From Enoplolaimus lenunculus (lineage: Eukaryota > Nematoda > Enoplea > Enoplida > Thoracostomopsidae), in contig JASANG010002850.1 in NCBI GenBank assembly GCA_030248215.1, positions 1 to 64,000 on the forward strand: DNA of 64,000 nt, given 5' to 3'. Both the position numbers and the translations under genes were made by a program. Position 1 is the stretch's first letter. Each line of letters opens with the position of its first letter. Under the pieces are notes generated by a model. The model did no database searches and had not been told where the DNA came from. It saw nothing but the letters and a program-made list of their open reading frames with translations. This document shows positions 44,404 to 56,800 of this stretch, one piece after another.

Positions 44404-47400
44404 TCAATTCATTGGACAACACTCGTAAAATTTGTTCACTTGAACTGCATCAATCACTGACAAATTTGTCGCGTGCCCGATTAATTTCCCTGGCGGTATT
44501 GTTTCAATTGTTTTTAAAGCACTGAAAAATACAAAAACTACTAAAAAATATAACAGGAAATCTACCTTCGATCGACTCAGACAAAAAAACCGTTCGCTCC
44601 GTTATCTCGTTAGCTTACTTGCGGTGCGTAATTTTAGTTCTTTAAAAACAATTTTAGTTTAGAAACATCGAACATTCATTTTAATTTTGTAAATAAAACT
44701 TTTTATTTTATTTTTAAAAAACATTAATTTCAATTTAAAACACATTTTTTTAATTCTAGTATAAAAACATTAATTTTATTTTTTTAAAACATTAATTTTA
44801 ATTTTGTTAAAAAACATTTATTTTAATTTTTAAAAAAATAATTTAAATTTTTTAAATAACATTAATTTTACTGCAGTCTATCTGTGAAGGCTTTTTTCTG
44901 TTAGATAACAAAATTTAACTCTATAAATGCAGTGTGTACACGGACAGTTCTTGCACTACATATACGCATAAACTTGAAACCAAGCATAAAATCATAAGAA
45001 ATCGTTATTGTGAAAGACTGAAATTCAACTGAAGTACAGTCGATGCGTTGCGGTAATCACAACTGATTGCCGCAAGAGGGCTCAAGTAAGCTTTGTTTAT
45101 GAATGTTAATTCTGTTTGTAATATGTATTCTGAACAAAAAATATCATTAAATAGTTCCGCCTGTGCGCAGTGCCATTCGCCGTAAAATATAGGTATATTA
45201 ACGAGGCCAAACGTATTCGTTTCGTGCCTGATTCTCAAACTCGGCCGTCAAACCTTAGCCTAAACTGGACACAGGCTAACGACCTAAGCCTGATCAATGT
45301 CAAAATACAAGCGATTCAGGAACGGCCCTGGAAGATTTCGGCCACAAAAATTTCAACCTTGCTTGTCGAAAACGTTTTTGTGCCCCTCCTGAAAAATTTT
45401 CAGGCCACCACTACTAGCAATGTGAGCTGGCTACGAAACTGTTGCGTCATTTGATACGTAAACATAACAACTGAAACAAACTTACCCATTTTTCGAGAAC
45501 GCGTACTCGTTGTAATGCATAATACTGTTAAAGTCGTACGGTGCTCCAAGCAGGGTAATTTCTGATTTCAGTAATAATTGAAAATTGAAATATTTATCTG
45601 GTTTAATATTTTCCAAATGGATCCGAACATGGTGACAGCGATCTGATCGACTGTGTTCGTGAAAAAATCCAAGCACATGCATTAGTTCGTGTAGTATTAC
45701 TTCGTGACGAATACATCCAGCTCCCAGCGAAACGTATTGTCTGTTTCCGATACGACCAACTGTGTAAAAAGTCATACATAAACGGAATAAAAAAACAAAC
45801 GTCAGGAAGCTTAGACTCGGCCGGTTTGCCTCATATTTGGATTTTGTTACAGTCACAGATAGCCAACAAAGCAGACGTAACAACCACTGGAAAGCACACT
45901 GATTCTGGCGTCGTCCATTGTTACTTTGAGAGGCGTAACAATAGTATCATCGTATTCCGACTATCCGGCGCATGTAAAGCATCAAAGGCAAATCGTTTTT
46001 CCGCGGCACCGCAATAGAATAATGCTAAGCTTTAGGCTAACTTTTTTGCTTTGGTTTATGCTTAAATAAAGGCTCAGACATCGGTTTAGGATTAAAGTTC
46101 TAAACCTTAGCCTAAACAGTGTAGTGGACAGTATTTTTATATGATAGACACATTAGGGACACCTTAGCGGGGAAATTCAAATTTTGGCGAGAAAAATAAA
46201 ATTTTGGCGGGAAAATTAAAATTTTGGCGGGAAATTCAATTTTTGGCGGCAATATTCAATTTTTGGCGGGATAATTAAAATTTTGGCGGAAAATTAAAAT
46301 AAAATTCAAATTTTGGCGGCAAATCCAAATTTTGCGGGATAAATTCAAATTTTAGCCGGAAATTCAAATTTTGGCGGGAAATTCCAATTTTGGCGGCAAA
46401 ATTCAAATTTTGGCGGCAAATCCAAATTTTGGCGCGAAATTCAAATTTTTGCGGGAAAATTCAAATTTCGGCGGGAAATTTTGGCGAACATGCAAAAAGC
46501 ACAAAATAACGCAGTAAATTAATTATCTTATTTAGCGCTTTCCGGCGACACCCTTTAGACTGTAACGGCAAAGTCCGACAGTTCACGCAACTCTATACCT
46601 AATATTAACATAATGCGCAATCAGTATACAAAATGTCCGTCAATGCAATAAACTCTATGCGGACATTTTTTTATTTAGAGATAAAATTTCCGCACACAGT
46701 TACGCAATAGCAGTATAGCTAGCCTTTTTTAAACAGTATAGGGGGACGATGAATGTGCGGAGAGTACGTATGGTAACGTGTGAGCGACATAAGTATACTG
46801 TTGGCTTACCTTTTGAAAAACATCCTATCCCTTTGAAAAACATTATATAATCTGTGTGTTCGGCTTGTTTTGGAACAAATCGTGCACATGTTTTCATGTG
46901 CATTTCGTTCATCGCTTCACGAACAATGCTTCTTTCTTCGGCAGCAAAATTGTCAGTAAATGCGTAAGGAACTTCTGCGTTCGGCCATTTATGCGTTGGA
47001 TCCAAAGTTGCACCGTCAGAACCCTGTGAAAATAAACGTTTCAAAAATTTCAGACGTTTTTAAAATTCGCTAAAAACGACCACAGTAGGCATATAAGCTC
47101 AGGTTGTCACCACTCCTGTGTGGGTCCGCGGCCTGCTGCTTCAAAATAGACCAAAAGTTTGATAAACCAAATAAACTATAAAAAATATTTCAGTCAATCT
47201 GTTGAATCAGTTTAGCTTATTTTTGAAATAAAAATTCAAAAGTGATACAAATTTTCTCCAAACTTCTGTTCCATATGCACCGGCCTGTCCTGATTGTTCC
47301 GTGGGACAGTTAAATCCGCAAAACCCATGGGCTCCTCACTTATTTCCATCTCAACTGAAATCCATTATTAGCAACAGTTCAAAATGCTTCGTTCACATTA

Positions 47401-49136
47401 ACGTGAAATATTAAGACAAATTGGAGCGATGGTGATCCGCTCAGCCAGTTTACTGCGCTTGTACCTGGTGGTAAAATTATGAAAAAAAAACTATTTCATT
47501 TTTCTTACCTCTGGTTCTGATAATTTCACACAATCTGATAATACTGATCGTAGTACTGTAGTGACCCAAATGAGAGGGGGACTGAAATTTATTTGGCCTC
47601 TCCAGAGGGTACCCCCCTGTTATTCGGTTACGGACTGTTGTTTATTTTCAACCCGCCCTCCGTCTCCCTTGGTTACTGATATATCTCCGGTATTGCAACT
47701 ATCCGTTGAATTAAACGTTTATCTGTCTTCTGTCAATAGCTTGAGCGATAATGCAAGGTTAAGGTTATACTTAGGAATATACTTTCAAAATTTAAGTACG
47801 TTTTAAAGTTTCGAACTCTAATTATTTGGTCCTGGAATCATTTCAAAATTTAGGACGGATTCTGTTGTTGTGTCAGCATACAGTCGACGCAGAGTTGTTA
47901 AGACGAAACATGTAAAGAACAAGGGTGGATTGTTTTTGTGCGGAACTGCAATAGATTAAGGTTAAGCTTTAGACTATTTGCTTTTTGCTTACGCTTAGGC
48001 TTGGGTTTATGCTTAAGAATATTCTTATAGTACTCTAAGAGACCTGTTATATATTGACTAGAGTTACAATAAAGCGATACTAGAACAAAAAAGAAATTTA
48101 TACCCCTGCATTCATCAGGCCTATAAACTCCTCAGGGGTCATATTGCCAATATCGATGTCTCCCTCGAACATGTTCTGATCATATAAATTCACTGTAGGC
48201 GTGTTTGCTTGAACCAGTAACTCAAGCTGTGATACCTAAAATGGCAATAAAAATATACTAAAACACAAACTTTGGTTAATTTCTAGAAACTTTTTACTGA
48301 GGCAAAAGTATTTTGCGGTGCATCATGAACCAGCGGCAGATTCAAAAATTTGTGACGAGGGTGGAGCGGCAAATGTTATGAAACTCAATTTTTACTGTAT
48401 GCTATATATGCCAATGGCATCGAGAAACTGTAAGGTACGGACCTTATCGTTTCATTACCAATAACCATTTCATGGGATAAATTGTTAGGTAGGGGGACCT
48501 TATCGTTTTGTTACCAAAAAATTTATGAGAGAGAAAATTGTAAAGTAGGCACCTTACCGTTTTATTGCAGAACATTTCGGACAGGGGGCGTACGCCCCGC
48601 TTGCCCCTCCTCTCGATCCGCTAGTGTGTTAAACGGCTAAAATTTCAGTTACCTAACATAATGGAAAAATTTACCGTTACTGCAAATAATTGAAAATTTC
48701 TCAGTTAATGACGGTAATAGAAAATGAAATAGTTTGTACTATAAGCAACTAATTGCAAATCGCGCACGTCCAATGGATGTGCAATGCTCGGTGTTTAACA
48801 ATTACTACATGTGTGTAACATAAAATCTTCACCAGACTAGAGAGCCACAATGGATTCGAGCGTCAAGCTCATATGGCTGAGTGGTGAATAATACACGCCT
48901 TCCAAGCGGAGACCAGTGTTGAAATCCTAGGTTGTCGATCGGAGCCTGCTAAAAATTTTCATGCAAGGAGTTTTCTACTTGAGACAACTTTATTAAATCA
49001 TGACAAACTAAATTTTTTTGAATATTTCAGATTTGAAACCTGTCTATACATTTCATATCAGCTTTTATATATCAAAAGAGTATCTTACCAGTAAAATAGC
49101 TGCCGATACGAGAATTATCCTTCCGCAACTTATCAT
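44404..49136 (-). CDS. Astacin metalloprotease 3, complete, 5 exons
   Basis: Secreted astacin-family zinc protease. Minus-strand exons 49089-49136, 48104-48235, 46810-47023, 45486-45759 and 44404-44521 give 261 residues and a TGA stop, with the same phases as astacin 2. Signal peptide MISCGRIILVSAAILL ends at a gtaaga donor. Prosegment MFEGDIDIGNMTPEEF holds the aspartate switch. Mature part begins near HKWPNAEVPYAF. Zinc site HELMHVLGFFHEHSRSDRC: ligands H155, H159 and H165, catalytic E156; Met-turn NSIMHYNEYAF. End DAVQVNKFYECCPMN. Cysteines KTC, GCF, AGC and YEC are present, plus an extra one where the signature usually ends in Asp (SDRC in place of TDRD). Like its neighbours it stops straight after the protease domain. 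It is transcribed in the same direction as astacins 1 and 2. It looks intact. Confidence 0.93.
44660..44880. repeat. AT-rich degenerate tandem repeat
   Basis: Repeated aaaacattaattttaattt with runs of t, unit length varying around 25-35 bp. Lies in the last intron of astacin 3. Confidence 0.6.
45895..46115. mobile_element. Hexamer-bearing MITE, nearly full length
   Basis: Left end cattgttactttgagaggcg followed by taacaatag; core gctaagctttaggctaactt; hexamers ggtttatgcttaaataaagg. In intron 3 of astacin 3. Confidence 0.55.
46155..46500. repeat. ~20-bp tandem repeat, attttggcggg orientation
   Basis: About 17 units of caaattttggcgggaaatt with small length changes. The same unit in the opposite orientation forms the array at 50505-50875. 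Confidence 0.85.
47554..47845. mobile_element. TA-flanked MITE, copy 8 (3' truncated)
   Basis: Left end actgtagtgacccaaatgag and about 290 bases of the family interior. The right end is missing. In intron 2 of astacin 3. Confidence 0.75.
47915..48070. mobile_element. Hexamer-bearing MITE fragment
   Basis: gtgcggaactgcaatagatt, then gctttttgcttacgcttagg, ttgggtttatgcttaagaat and attcttatagtactct. It stops 34 bases from the prosegment exon of astacin 3. Confidence 0.55.
48326..48626. mobile_element. aaggt(a)agg repeat family, copy 2
   Basis: Begins accagcggcagattcaaaaa, carries three internal units of the type gtaggcaccttaccgtttta, then gggggcgtacgccccgcttg, and ends cgatccgctagtg, complementary in type to the start. 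Confidence 0.6.
48868..48937 (+). pseudogene. tRNA-like sequence
   Basis: An A box (tggctgagtggtgaat), an anticodon-like loop in cgccttccaagcgg and a gttgaaatcc B box. Only three base pairs support the anticodon stem. It is in intron 1 of astacin 3. Confidence 0.45.
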
Positions 49137-49139
49137 GAT

Positions 49140-50187
49140 TAATGGATTTATCGAATAGTAAAGATTAGAATCTGTGAAAATTAACATGGTTGTAGGCTTG
49201 CAACGTTTTATTATAACAGTTTCAAAATTTTTAACAGTGAAACGCTATTTTAAACGCTTTTCGTGCTTTGAACAACAATTTTCAGGGCTCATTTGTAACC
49301 GGAGAAAGTGTAAAATTAATCGCTAATTCTACAACAACATAGGCTGTTGAATTTTATACTTTCGAAGTTAGATTTATACAAAAGTAAAAATTCATTTTGT
49401 CCTTGGAGTCAACTGCCTCCATAATTAAAATACAACCATACACCTTGGTATTGTACTTATTTCTAAAAGTTAGCGCCCCTAATCGTCCTGGTGAAAATTA
49501 AACGAATTTCTTGTGTTGAGTCCTCTATATGTATGGTTTTACTTAATTTTCTGGAGCAGAATTACCAGCAATGGAACTAGCTTTGAATCGGCGCTCTTAA
49601 TATAGAAAGACTGAAAATGGGTTGCCTAGCTCAGCAATAGCTTTTAATTACCGCTATATTCAAAATGTGGTTCATGTTACCTGCACTTTATATACAACAG
49701 GTAACTAATTTTTGAATCTTTGCATAAGACTGAGATTTAAATTTATGCCTAGGCGAAGAAAGGTTTAAGTTTAATAAGCTTATGGGAAAAGTGTAGCAGT
49801 ACCCAAAGTCTTTCAATGCAAAAGTTAACAGCCACACCCACTTTAGAAAAATATTTTTGCTCACAGTGTACGTTTGAGGCGAGATTATTTTGTTTCAGGA
49901 CAAATATGTCAAAAAATACTGAAAATGTAAGGTACAAAATGTATTTTGAAAACAAATGAAACTGGTTCGCGCCCCCACGACGCTATTGCTGTTCAAAAAA
50001 CATTATTTCAATGGTTCAAAAACGAGTTTAACTTAATATATAAAATTCGTGAGTTTTAAATTTTGCTACTATTCAGGGACCAATTTTTACCTTTCATTTG
50101 ATGTCATGTACCTTTTACCCATACAACATATTGAATTTAAAAACTGCAAAACTAAAATATGTTCAATTATTTATGTATGTATTTACT

Positions 50188-50248
<61 letters not shown>

Positions 50249-50425
50249 TATATGTATACTTCATTTAATTTTGTCATTTATACATAAGTAATATATATAC
50301 TAGTGAAATCAGAAAAGTTAGAATATAAAGACGAAGCGGTTGTGGTGCTGTTAATAGTATTGCCTTTTTAAGATTTCGATAGCTCAGTTTTTTTAAACTT
50401 GAAATTTGCACATGAACTATATGAT
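49140..50425. other. Gene-free stretch upstream of astacin 3
   Basis: AT-rich; the promoter of astacin 3 should lie at its left side, but no TATA box stands out. A (TA)n microsatellite occupies 50190-50253. Confidence 0.45.
50190..50253. repeat. (TA)n microsatellite
   Basis: About 30 uninterrupted ta dinucleotides, then one aata break. Confidence 0.95.
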
Positions 50426-50427
50426 TA

Positions 50428-51142
50428 TGTCAGTCCCACGTTACCGTTTTTTCGATTTGAAAAAATGTCCACGTACCAAAAGTAAAAGCTATATTAAAAA
50501 TTTCCCGTCCAGAATTTGAATTTTTCTACCAAAATTTGAATTTTTCCGCCAAAATTTGAATTTTCCCGCCAAAATTTGAATTGTTTCGTTAAAATTTGAA
50601 TTTTCTTGCCAAAATTAGAATATGCCGCCAAAATTTGAATTACCCGCCAAAATTTGAATTTTCCCGCCGTAATTTAAATTTCTATCAAGATTTGAATTTC
50701 GCGCCAAAATTTTCCAGCAAAAATATGACTTTTGCCCCTAAATTTTAAATTTACCACCAAAATTTGAGGTTTCCGGAAAATTTGAATTTTATACCAAAAA
50801 ATTAATTTTCCAGGCAAAATTTAATTTTCCCGCTAAAATTTGAATTTGCCGCCAATATTTGAATTTTCCCTCCAAAACACAGTGGAAATAACACGCATTA
50901 CTGACAGAGTTCTTTTCTTTCGAATATGTCAAATATGTTTCATTTGCGTCCGAATGTCTTTTATTTTGGTGTCCGGGCATATTTTCTTAGATATCACATG
51001 GCGTCCAATACTAGCTATGCATGCTACCGCGGACGGCATAGCTTGTCCAGTTAACTTTTAATGGACACTAAGAGCTTTTAACAAACGTCTGGACATTTTA
51101 TATTTAATCCAAACCAATGGTAACGTGGGACTGACATTATGA
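50428..51142. mobile_element. Element with TGTCAGTCCCACGTTACC ends, PIF/Harbinger-like
   Basis: About 710 bp with 18-bp near-perfect terminal inverted repeats (tgtcagtcccacgttacc at the left, ggtaacgtgggactgaca at the right) flanked by TTA on both sides. A TTA duplication fits PIF/Harbinger-type transposition. The interior is a tandem array (50505-50875) followed by non-repetitive sequence. No transposase is visible. Confidence 0.75.
50505..50875. repeat. ~20-bp tandem repeat, cccgccaaaattt orientation
   Basis: About 18 units of ttgaattttcccgccaaaa, the reverse complement of the unit at 46155-46500. Here it is the core of a transposon. Confidence 0.88.
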
Positions 51143-51149
51143 GAAATTA

Positions 51150-53200
51150 CAAACAAATTTGAAAACAGACCAATTTAGAACAGATTTCGATTGAAAATAT
51201 TGAAGACAATCAATTTTAAATTCATTTTAAACATTTTAGTGGTTTACTGTCATAGTATTGCTTTAATACAAGTAGTACTTTCAGAAAATCATCATTTCTG
51301 AGCATTTTAGTAAGCACTATTGGATTAAGGTTGCCTTCACGTATATTTCACGACTTTTGAAATAGGGCCGCCTGTTGTAAAATTAATACAAATGTTTACA
51401 AATTTAATAAATATTGTTTCTAATTAATAAACTTTTATTTGTAAGCAAGTATAATTAAGTTTTTTTAAAGTTGTTTATCTTTTTCTTTTTTAAATGCAAT
51501 GTTTTATGGCATGTTTGTGTGTAAAATACTTTGATAATAACGCAAAATACCTTCAAAACGATTTTCAAGTCTTGGGGAAGAAATGCGTATTTTGAGACCC
51601 GCAAATATATTGGGAAAAACGCTGTTGTAAGCACAGGTCGCGTTTCAACCAGCATCTTTGAAAGTGCTTTTGTATCGGAAATGAAAATGTACAGACATTA
51701 CGCTTTTAGCGATTGGCCAAACGTTATTTTAGCACCAATATCGACGCTTTTTTCAAAACGCGAAAAGTGTTTTGTATTTTTCACATGGTTAACCTGATAA
51801 TGGTCACGCTACATCGTATTCTTAACAAGTGAACCATAAAACAACGGCAAGATCAAAAGCACTTGAAAATACAATACTATCTTAACGTTGAAACACAAAT
51901 AATTACTGCCATCCCGCAAGTGATCAAAAGTATAGCGCCACCATTATGGGCAAATAAAATCTATTTTGCCTATTCAGATGGCACTCTTTTTTAACCCTAA
52001 CAAACATGTGGAGTGCTATAGATTCAAACTCTAAATGGTGATGTTTCTGATTGCACTGTAGATCCTTATTCGTGTCACTGCAATACACAGCCAAGGTGTA
52101 GCCGGAGATCCGTTTTCGTTTAAGTTTCCGGTAAAAATCAGGGACCGTTTTTGTTTTCGTTTCCGTCATAGAAATACGGGCAATTTTGTTATTTCTATGC
52201 CCAAAATTAATAGTAATAAATCACGTTTATATCTTGCACTTTTGACGACAATTATGCTGTAGTTGTTCGATATAAAATTAAAATTGTGAAATTCATTTAA
52301 AACCTTAAACATTTCGACAAATCGCATTTTTTCTTTCATTTTAGAAGGTCTGGTAAATATCGAAATGCGTCATTTGCGTTGGCAGAGAAATAAAACGTGT
52401 TTGAAACCATTTCCCGTATTTTGATCACTATCCATTTCCGATTTCGTTCCCGTTATTTTTAATATCGGTTTACACCCTGTACTCAGCTCGCTTTTATACA
52501 GCGGAGGCGAACCATAGAAAATAAAATGTTGGATGGTACCTGGGCAGAACAAGTTTTGTGATAACCCAGGATCGACACAGATGTCAAGTTTGTTCAACTA
52601 TTAATTAAAACAATAAAAACTAGGCAATACCATTTAAAATCAACTAGAAAACTGAGTTACACAAATGTGCAACGTTGGTAATGCGATGGGTTTGAAATAT
52701 GTTTAATAACCATATTACGCGAACACCGAATCTACTTACTTTAAATATTATACTCTGTTGAAGATTGCAGCGCCTTAAAGTTTTTATTCTGTATACGCAT
52801 AGAATTGCGTTAATTAACATTAATTATATGTCTATATGAATACTTTTTCTACGCTCGAACAGTGCCCAAAATACGTATGTGGGCCGTTCCAGCTTTAATA
52901 AGGTGAGCAGATTTCCAGGTTGGGGACCCCAAATTCTAGGGTGGGGGCCCTTTGCGATGGTCAAAATATTATTCCAACTTTCGATTAAAATCTTGTTAGA
53001 GTGGGGGCCCCTCGTAGGGATTGTGGCCCCCAAATGGGTGGTATAGAGGGTGGCTGCTCCGGACCTGGTTGTAGATACTGTTAAAACAGCACCAAACAAG
53101 CAATGTTTTCGTATGATTTTTCAAATGGAAATTTCATCGTTTTTAATTTAAACATATTTTGCAAAAACAAAAGCAAGCAATACAGCTGTACAGTTTCCTC
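51150..53200. other. Gene-free stretch
   Basis: Contains the third copy of the conserved 40-mer (52866-52902) and a solo end of the CG-rich MITE at about 51913-51945 (aaaagtatagcgccaccatt). No exon was recognised. Confidence 0.4.
52866..52902. repeat. Conserved ~40-bp dispersed sequence, copy 3
   Basis: aaaatacgtatgtgggccg then ttccagctttaat; the match to the other two copies breaks off at ttaataagg. Confidence 0.55.
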
Positions 53201-53214
53201 ACATTTAAAGTTAG

Positions 53215-53520
53215 CTTAGGCTTATACTTAAGCTCAGGCTTAGGCTTAACGAAAACGTTTAGGCGACGGTTTAGGCTTCGGCTTCGAAATAAATGAGCCT
53301 TTTTCGAGACTTAAGCCTAAGCGACTGAGCCTAAACCGTAGCTTAAGCGGCCAATGTAAAGAACATGGGCGGAACATTATTATAACATATTCCTAAGCCT
53401 AAGCCCAAGCCTAACCCTAAGCTTAAGCGTAAGAATGAGCATATTCCTAATCCGAAGCCTAAGCCTAAAGCGTATGCCAAGCAAAAAATCAGTGTAAAAC
53501 TTAAGTTTACCGTTTTCTAT
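53215..53520. mobile_element. Hexamer-rich island with MITE core
   Basis: Two oppositely oriented hexamer tracts: aggctta units at 53215-53290 and cctaagcctaagcccaagcc-type units at 53390-53480, ending in agcaaaaaatcagtgtaaaa. It lies just 3' of gene B. Confidence 0.6.
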
Positions 53521-53563
53521 TGTTGTAAAATTATTTAAAATTTTGAAATCGCGATAATAGAAA

Positions 53564-53814
53564 TCAATCAATGTACGGTTGACACGCTGGAAAAGAGTCA
53601 ACGGAAATTAATTCTTCAGGATAATCGCACCAGTGCACAAGTTGCGATGTAGGGGGCGCAGTGCATTCTTCCAATAACGTGGGGGTTACTGTGTCCGAGG
53701 GGTAGGTACAACCAATAGGATCACGGGTACAGTCTAACTGTTCTATGTCTATCAGTATCTGAAATGGGTACTCGCAAGAAATAGGGTTCGTAGGGAATGT
53801 TGTTATCGTTTTGG

Positions 53815-53870
<56 letters not shown>

Positions 53871-56800
53871 ATTGTCGTTGTTGTCGTTGTTGTTATTGTT
53901 ATTGTTGTTATTGTTGTTGTTGTTGTTGTGGTTGTTGTTGTTGTTGTTGTTGTCGCTGGTTGTATTATTATCGGAGTACAATCAGCCAACACGGTAGTTG
54001 TAAGCAATTCACTAGGATACTCGCATTTGATTGCAACTGCATTACTGCACGTCACAACCGATCCGCCAGGCATAAGCAATTGATGCAAAACATTTTTCAA
54101 GTTATCGCAACCGGACTGAAAAAAACTAACGCAACAACTGTTAAAATTATAGTCTGAAGAATCGTATCGGAAATAAAACGCTGTTTTAAAGTTTAAACCA
54201 TTTTTGAGTTTTAAGCAGCATCTTTTAAGAACGCTTTTTTGTATAAAGTGGATAAACGCGGAAATGAATAAGTACGTAGATAAACGCCATTAAACGCGTT
54301 TTAGCCTCTGTCAAAAGTTTGTTTTCTCAAAACGTTTTTTGTATTTTTGACATGATTCGTAACGGTACCACTGTACTTATGTTATGCTGAATCAAATAAT
54401 TATTGTTTACAAACTATTTTGCGGAGGTATGCTGCAATTTTAGGTACGTTGCCAGACGAAGCCGGACGTCACCGAACATCCACTGCAAATAGTAAAAAGT
54501 ATAGCACAGCCCTAATAATTTAGCAAATTTCAAATCAGTATTTTCTGGCTTAAAATTACAAAATTACAAGCATTAACAGTGTATATATCATGCGGACTAA
54601 CGACTTGCCGTATCTGACAAAATTGCGGTTGGCTCCTTAGAATTTGGGCCATTTTACGAATCAAATTCTAGGTTTTAGGCGTCCGAGTGGTTCATTAAGA
54701 GCAAGAAAATAAGTCTGGCTTTTCGCTGGATTCGCTTTTGAAGAAGTAGTAAGCTTTTTAAACAGTTAGCTATGGGCAGCGTTGTTGAGTTTGGGTTACA
54801 CCTTCACGATGACTCCTTCACTGTACATTCGGATCAGTTTATTAATTAACTTATCTGGAGCAGAATTGGTTATTTCTGGCTATTTATGAGGTAATAGGAA
54901 TATATGTCCATGAACTCCACTTTGAGCTGATTTAGTTCTGGGTTAGTTAATTAATTAATTCAAAATGAGTTCAATCAATTCAGAATTCTGAAAGTCATAA
55001 TTCGGAACAAAGATCTCTGAGTGGATTCAACCCATTCTGAGTTAAGATCAACTCACTGAAATTTACAGGGTTATACAGTATTCAATAAGTGCATTTTTTC
55101 GCACTGTCTGTTCGTTTGCAAGCGTTTACCCTTTAAGCATTAACGAAACACACTTACACGGCCTGAAATCGTACACTGTGCCATAGCGTTAAATATCTTA
55201 TTATAATGATCATACAAAAATGTGCTGTCAAAGCACGATCTTAGAGAACCATATTTAGGCTTCGTGTTTCGTTTCAAATCTTTCCTATAAAAACGGAACA
55301 AATTGACAATTCTTCTTTTTTCAGTTTCAGCGAGAACTTGTAGCTGCAACTTTCACATGCAAGTTTTGTTTGAAACGTCCTTTCGCAAAACTTGTAACTG
55401 CACGAAGCAACTGCAAGTTCTCGCTTCGAAACTTGCACGTCTAAATCACAGGTGCAAGTGGGTAGGCAATTAACAATGCATAATCGCTTGAGCTTAGTGC
55501 GCATTGCAGTAAACTTTATTAGAAAGTAACTGAAATAACCAGAGGTGAACAGCGGCGGGTTCAAGAATTTCTGACGGAAGGCAAGGTGGTAAATGTTATG
55601 AAAAGCAAAATTCTAAGGTAAAAACCTTTTCATTTTTTCACCAAAAAATTTTGAGACGTGGAAAAATAGTAAGGTAGGGAGGGACCTTATCATTTTATAG
55701 CAACACAGTTTCTGATGGTAAAAGTTGTAACGTAAAAGACCTTATCATTATATCACAAAAATTTCTGAGGGAAAAATTATGGACCTTATTTATTTACAAA
55801 ACATTTTCTGCAAAGAAAAATTATAAGGTAGGGATTTTACCATTTTATCGCAAAAACACTTCTGATGGGGCGTACACCACCCCCGCCCCCTTTTCAGGAT
55901 CCGCAAGTGAAAGTGAAAAATACTTACCGATTGTCAACCGCTGGACAAACAATTGCGCAGTTGCAAATGCACAAATTGTGAATTTTCAGAAATTTTCCAC
56001 AGTGCTGTCAACAGTTACGCTTTATAAGCGCCTTTTACAAAAATCTCCCCAATTGAAACTTTAAAAAATTGTTCGAAAGTTACAACGGAACCTAGCACGT
56101 AAGTTAGTAACAACTTACATAAAACACGAAAAATGCCAAAATTCAAATTGTTGAAATCTCTAGCAAAAATTCTACAGAGTAAAGAAGTTTGTTAGCTGCC
56201 TAAGCCAAATGCAGTCTTTTTGTTGGACTCTTATATATTTAAAAACAAATCGGTCAATTAAACATATTGTGTTTCTCGTTTGTTACCAACATGCAGGTGG
56301 CTAAAATCACAAAATTTTTCCTGTGCTTTGAAATTCTTTACCCACGGGTATATCCGCATCAAAATTATTTTAACCTGTCCGTGTTTAAATTTCATGTAGA
56401 ATACAATGACGAGAATTTATGCTTAACTTGTCACATAGCTTTCTCGTCTCTTGAACACATCCATCCTTATTTAGGCTTACGTTTAGGCCTGTTTACACAA
56501 CGGTTTACCTATGCATAAATTTCTGCCTAAGCCCATGCCTGGGTCTAAAGCCTAAACTTAAATATTAAACGTGGGGGAGTTTTACAAGAGCGCCCTTTTG
56601 TTACAATGACTCTATATATAGTTAGTTGGGTACTCTAGATTCTAACGGTCAATGTTACTTTGAGGGCTGTAACACTAGTGCAAGCATATTTCTAAGTCTA
56701 AGCATACGCCTCAGCATATGGATAAAAGTATAAAACTAAGTCTAGGCCTAAGCGTAAGCCAAAGCAAAAAATAATCTAAAGCTCAAGCTTACTCATTACT

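Noticed and set aside
53721-54083. Poly-Asn, poly-Leu and poly-Val frames over the (TTG)n tract
   Set aside because: These are other readings of the microsatellite in exon 4 of gene B. Only the Thr frame joins the cysteine modules and valid splice sites.
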